A stretch of DNA of 64,000 bases, from NCBI GenBank assembly GCA_002309655.1, contig DBXM01000008.1:49462-113461 (forward strand), written 5' to 3'. Shown one piece after another: positions 61,488-64,000 of this stretch. The DNA is from Mageeibacillus sp. UBA1212. Its GTDB lineage: Bacteria > Bacillota > Clostridia > UBA1212. The notes beneath the pieces were generated by a model, which made no database searches, had not been told where the DNA came from, and was given only the letters and a program-made list of their open reading frames with translations. Made by a program: the position numbers and the translations under genes. The first letter of the stretch is position 1. Every line of letters starts with the position of its first letter.

Positions 61488-63542
61488 TCAAATCTTCATC
61501 GCCACGTCCCACGCTCTCCAAACGACGGTGCGAAGGTTGCCGACGTTCACGCAGTCGCCGACCATCTTGGCTTTGCGCGCGGTGAGAGTAAGCGGGGCGG
61601 GGTGGTAGCCCATTGATGCGATGACGGTGTCGCAGGCGATTTCTTCGGTGGAGCCGTCGCTGTTTGCGACCTTCACGAAGCCGTCGCCGACCCCGGAAAG
61701 CCTGGTCTCCAGCCGCACGTCCACTTTGTTCAAAGCGAAGAAGTCGCGCAGGTAGGAGCTATTGGCCAGGCAGACGCCCGTGACGGCGATAAGGTCGTTC
61801 TTCATCTCGACAATGACCGGCTCGTGGCCTTTCTTGTAGAGGTCGTAGGCGATCTCGCAGCCGGTGAGTCCGCCGCCGATTACGACGACTTTATGTCCGA
61901 CAGGCGCGCCGGAAAGGTATTCAATCGCCTCCACGGTCTTCTCGAGGCCGGGAATGCGCGGCTTGTTCGCGACTCCGCCTGTTGCGACAACGACTTCGTC
62001 GAAGCCCTCGAACTTCTCATCCGGCTTGATCTCGCAGCCAAAACGCACCTCAATGCCGAGTTTTTCGATCTCGCGGGCGTACCATTCCAGCAGCTCGCGG
62101 TCCTTCTCCTTAAAGGAGGGTGAAGCCGCCGCGTTGAAAACGCCTCCGAGCCTTTCGGATTTCTCGAAAATGACCGGCTTGTGGCCGCGGAGCGCAAGAA
62201 CTCTCGCAGTCTCCATGCCGCCGATGCCGCCGCCGACCACCGCCACCTTTTTGGGCTTCGAGGTCTTCACGATCTTGTACTTTTTCGACTGCATCGTCTC
62301 GGGGTTGAGGGCGCAGCGGGCCATTCCCATGTTGTCGGAAAGGCTCTGGTCGTTGGCGACGCCCTTGTAGTGGGCCATGTTGAAGCAGGCGTTGTGGCAG
62401 CAGATGCAGGGGTGAATTTCGTTTTCGCGGCCCTCCATGAGCTTGGTGACCCACTCGGGATCCGTCAGAAACTGCCTCGCGACGCCCATGCCATCCAGCT
62501 CGCCCGCGGAAATCGCCTCAGCCGCGACGCCGGGGGTCATTCTTCCCGCGCAAACCACGGGAATGTCCACGAACTTCTTGATGTGGCGGGCCTCCTCGAG
62601 GTTGCAGTTCTGATCCATATACATCGGCGGATGGCTCCAATACCAGGCGTCGTAGGTGCCGTTGTCGCAGTTGAGCATATCGTAGCCGGCGTCCTGAAGG
62701 AACTTCGCGGCCCATTCGCTTTCCTTCATGTCGCGCCCGGCTTCCTCAAACTCTTCGCCGGGAAGCGCGCCTTTTCCGAAGCCCTTCGTCTTGGAGACGA
62801 CCGAGTAGCGCAGCGACACCGGGAAGTCCTTTCCGCAGGCAGCCTTGATGGCCTTTACGATTTCGGCCGGGAAGCGGTACCTGTTTTCGAGGCTGCCGCC
62901 GTAGCCGTCGTCGCGGAAGTTCGTGTACTTCATCGTGAACTGGTCCAGCAGGTAGCCCTCGTGGACCGCGTGAATCTCGACCCCGTCAACGCCTGCGTCC
63001 ATGCAGAGCTTGGCGGTCTTCGCGAAGGCGTCGATCATCTTCTCGATTTCCTTGACGGTGAGCGGGCGCGACATAATGGAGTCGTCCCAGCGGTTTGGCG
63101 TGGCGCTGGCGGAGGCGGTCATGTAGTCGACGTTGAGGACGGGCTTCATGACGGTTCCGAGCGCCTTGTTTTTGAGCGCCTTCACCATGATGTCGTTGAT
63201 CGCGAGACTGCGGCCGAACCCTGCGGTCAGCTGCACGAACATTTTCGCGCCGGTCTTGTGAAACTCGTCCATAAACTCCTTGAGTTTGACGAATTTCCCT
63301 TTGCCCTGGTAGAGCCACTTGCCGAGCATCATGTCGCGGATCGGCGCGATGCCGGGAAGAATCAGACCGACGTTGTTTTTCGCGCGGTCCAGCAGGAATT
63401 TCGCGGCTTCTTCGTCGAAGTGGTTGGGCTCGAGCCAGCCGAAGATCGACGTGCCGCCCATGGAGGTCATGACGATGCGGTTTTTGATTTCCACGTTGCC
63501 GATCTTCCAGGACGTGAACAGGGGTTCATATTCTTTCTGCAT
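61488..63542 (-). CDS. Old-yellow-enzyme type flavin/Fe-S oxidoreductase
   Basis: A 684-residue enzyme of the 2,4-dienoyl-CoA reductase/BaiCD class. An FMN-binding TIM barrel (1 to about 370) has LFTSWKIGNVEIKNRIV, GVDGVEIHAVHEGYL, FRDDGYGGSLENRYRF and the VCAGRMTPG region. A [4Fe-4S] cysteine cluster (CICCHNAC near 380 and ARCALNP) follows. FAD- and NAD-binding Rossmann motifs are VAVVGGGIGGMETARVL and VVVIGGGLTGCEIA. It would transfer electrons from NAD(P)H to an enoate or enoyl-CoA; the substrate is unknown. The start is ATG 63542 with GGAAG upstream; the longer open frame has no family residues. The promoter is at 63691-63719. Confidence 0.92.
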   Translation of the reverse strand: MQKEYEPLFTSWKIGNVEIKNRIVMTSMGGTSIFGWLEPNHFDEEAAKFLLDRAKNNVGLILPGIAPIRDMMLGKWLYQGKGKFVKLKEFMDEFHKTGAKMFVQLTAGFGRSLAINDIMVKALKNKALGTVMKPVLNVDYMTASASATPNRWDDSIMSRPLTVKEIEKMIDAFAKTAKLCMDAGVDGVEIHAVHEGYLLDQFTMKYTNFRDDGYGGSLENRYRFPAEIVKAIKAACGKDFPVSLRYSVVSKTKGFGKGALPGEEFEEAGRDMKESEWAAKFLQDAGYDMLNCDNGTYDAWYWSHPPMYMDQNCNLEEARHIKKFVDIPVVCAGRMTPGVAAEAISAGELDGMGVARQFLTDPEWVTKLMEGRENEIHPCICCHNACFNMAHYKGVANDQSLSDNMGMARCALNPETMQSKKYKIVKTSKPKKVAVVGGGIGGMETARVLALRGHKPVIFEKSERLGGVFNAAASPSFKEKDRELLEWYAREIEKLGIEVRFGCEIKPDEKFEGFDEVVVATGGVANKPRIPGLEKTVEAIEYLSGAPVGHKVVVIGGGLTGCEIAYDLYKKGHEPVIVEMKNDLIAVTGVCLANSSYLRDFFALNKVDVRLETRLSGVGDGFVKVANSDGSTEEIACDTVIASMGYHPAPLTLTARKAKMVGDCVNVGNLRTVVWRAWDVAMKI

Positions 63543-63690
63543 AGGGTGATTCACTTCCTTTTCGGGGTTGGTTGTTAATGCCGGAAACGGGCCGCCGCGG
63601 GAACGATTAGCTGAATGTATAACATCGACCGGACGCGGCGCTGCCGTTAAAACAAAACATATAACATTAACAGAAATAGTCAACGTCAGT

Positions 63691-63719
63691 ATTTTAACCG
63701 ATTTAAAAACTGCCGTCAA
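63691..63719 (-). promoter_or_regulatory. Promoter for the ene-reductase/aconitase X operon
   Basis: On the minus strand TTGACG (63719-63714) and TAAAAT (63696-63691) have a 17-bp spacer. The leader of about 140 nt could carry regulation, but no known motif was recognised. Confidence 0.75.
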
Positions 63720-64000
63720 CGGTCATTGCGCGCGACAATAAGCGCCACGGAAACGGAATTGTAAACAATCGGGAATAATCGGGCTAAAACGACGCAAAAA
63801 TCCATGTCTTGCATAATTGAATTATTTCCGGAAGCGGATCGAAAATACCGCATTTCCCGAATTCGCGACGTCCTTCGCCGTGAACGCCCCGGTGCGGATG
63901 AAAATGCGAACCCCACATAATGTGCCGTTTTTCAGCCTGACGACAACATGTTGTGCTTTGAAGCCCTTAATGGGCCGCGGAGGGCCGGAAAAACGGGAAA
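63720..64000. other. Window end without a supported gene
   Basis: No credible open frame, RNA or repeat was found here. The next gene may start beyond the window. Confidence 0.5.

Overview
The window reads as chromosomal DNA of a GC-rich member of the Clostridia (Firmicutes), probably Oscillospirales-like. The evidence is a set of Firmicutes-type genes (mazG-rqcP, holB-ricT, a CpsB/CpsC/CpsD tyrosine-kinase operon, a VanZ-like protein, HflX with a clostridial N-terminal extension), strong GGAGG ribosome-binding sites, TTGACA/TATAAT-type promoters with 17-bp spacers, and Rho-independent terminators. No rRNA, CRISPR array, transposase or complete prophage was seen. The species cannot be named from the sequence alone.

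Layout. 0.1-14.3 kb is mostly housekeeping: gdhA; a minus-strand tadA-GNAT pair; mazG-rqcP and a foldase-like lipoprotein; then ttcA, hflX, ddl, murI, nadE and araM, ending in a YcxB-like membrane gene broken at an A8 tract. 14.3-18.1 kb is a minus-strand operon tcdA-mutS-like-apgM. 18.4-21.7 kb holds an orphan protein kinase fused to a degenerate ParA/MinD-like domain, followed by two unrecognised proteins. 21.7-31.4 kb has aldo/keto reductase, malic enzyme, holB, ricT, an anchored cell-wall amidase (minus strand), proC, rnhA, pdxY and a tRNA-Ser(GCU).

A tRNA-Ser(GGA) at 31.5 kb is followed by about 0.65 kb of tandem units that each end in a copy of the tRNA 3' end, and then by an accessory island (32.6-39.9 kb). 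The island carries a small XRE regulator, two proteins sharing a repeated winged-helix-like module, a type III Mod/Res restriction-modification pair and a decayed gene. Its AT-richer parts, and the AT-rich central block of mod, point to horizontal acquisition and recombination. Next to it on the minus strand is a 1418-residue protein that combines SWIM-like cysteine modules, a degenerate P-loop, two CbbX/SpoVK-type AAA+ domains and an FtsH-type (M41) zinc peptidase. This is the most unusual gene in the window.

45.8-59.5 kb is a cell-surface region. It holds a nucleotide-sugar dehydrogenase, a large membrane-anchored Ig-like surface protein, the CapG/CapF pair for UDP-N-acetyl-L-fucosamine, a DUF362 protein, an N-acetylhexosamine 1-kinase, and CpsB-CpsC-CpsD, which control polysaccharide chain length and export by tyrosine phosphorylation. 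Between nahK and cpsB lies a gene-free 0.6 kb with two families of palindromic elements inserted into one another. The window ends with a minus-strand operon: a flavin/Fe-S ene-reductase followed by a two-subunit aconitase X.
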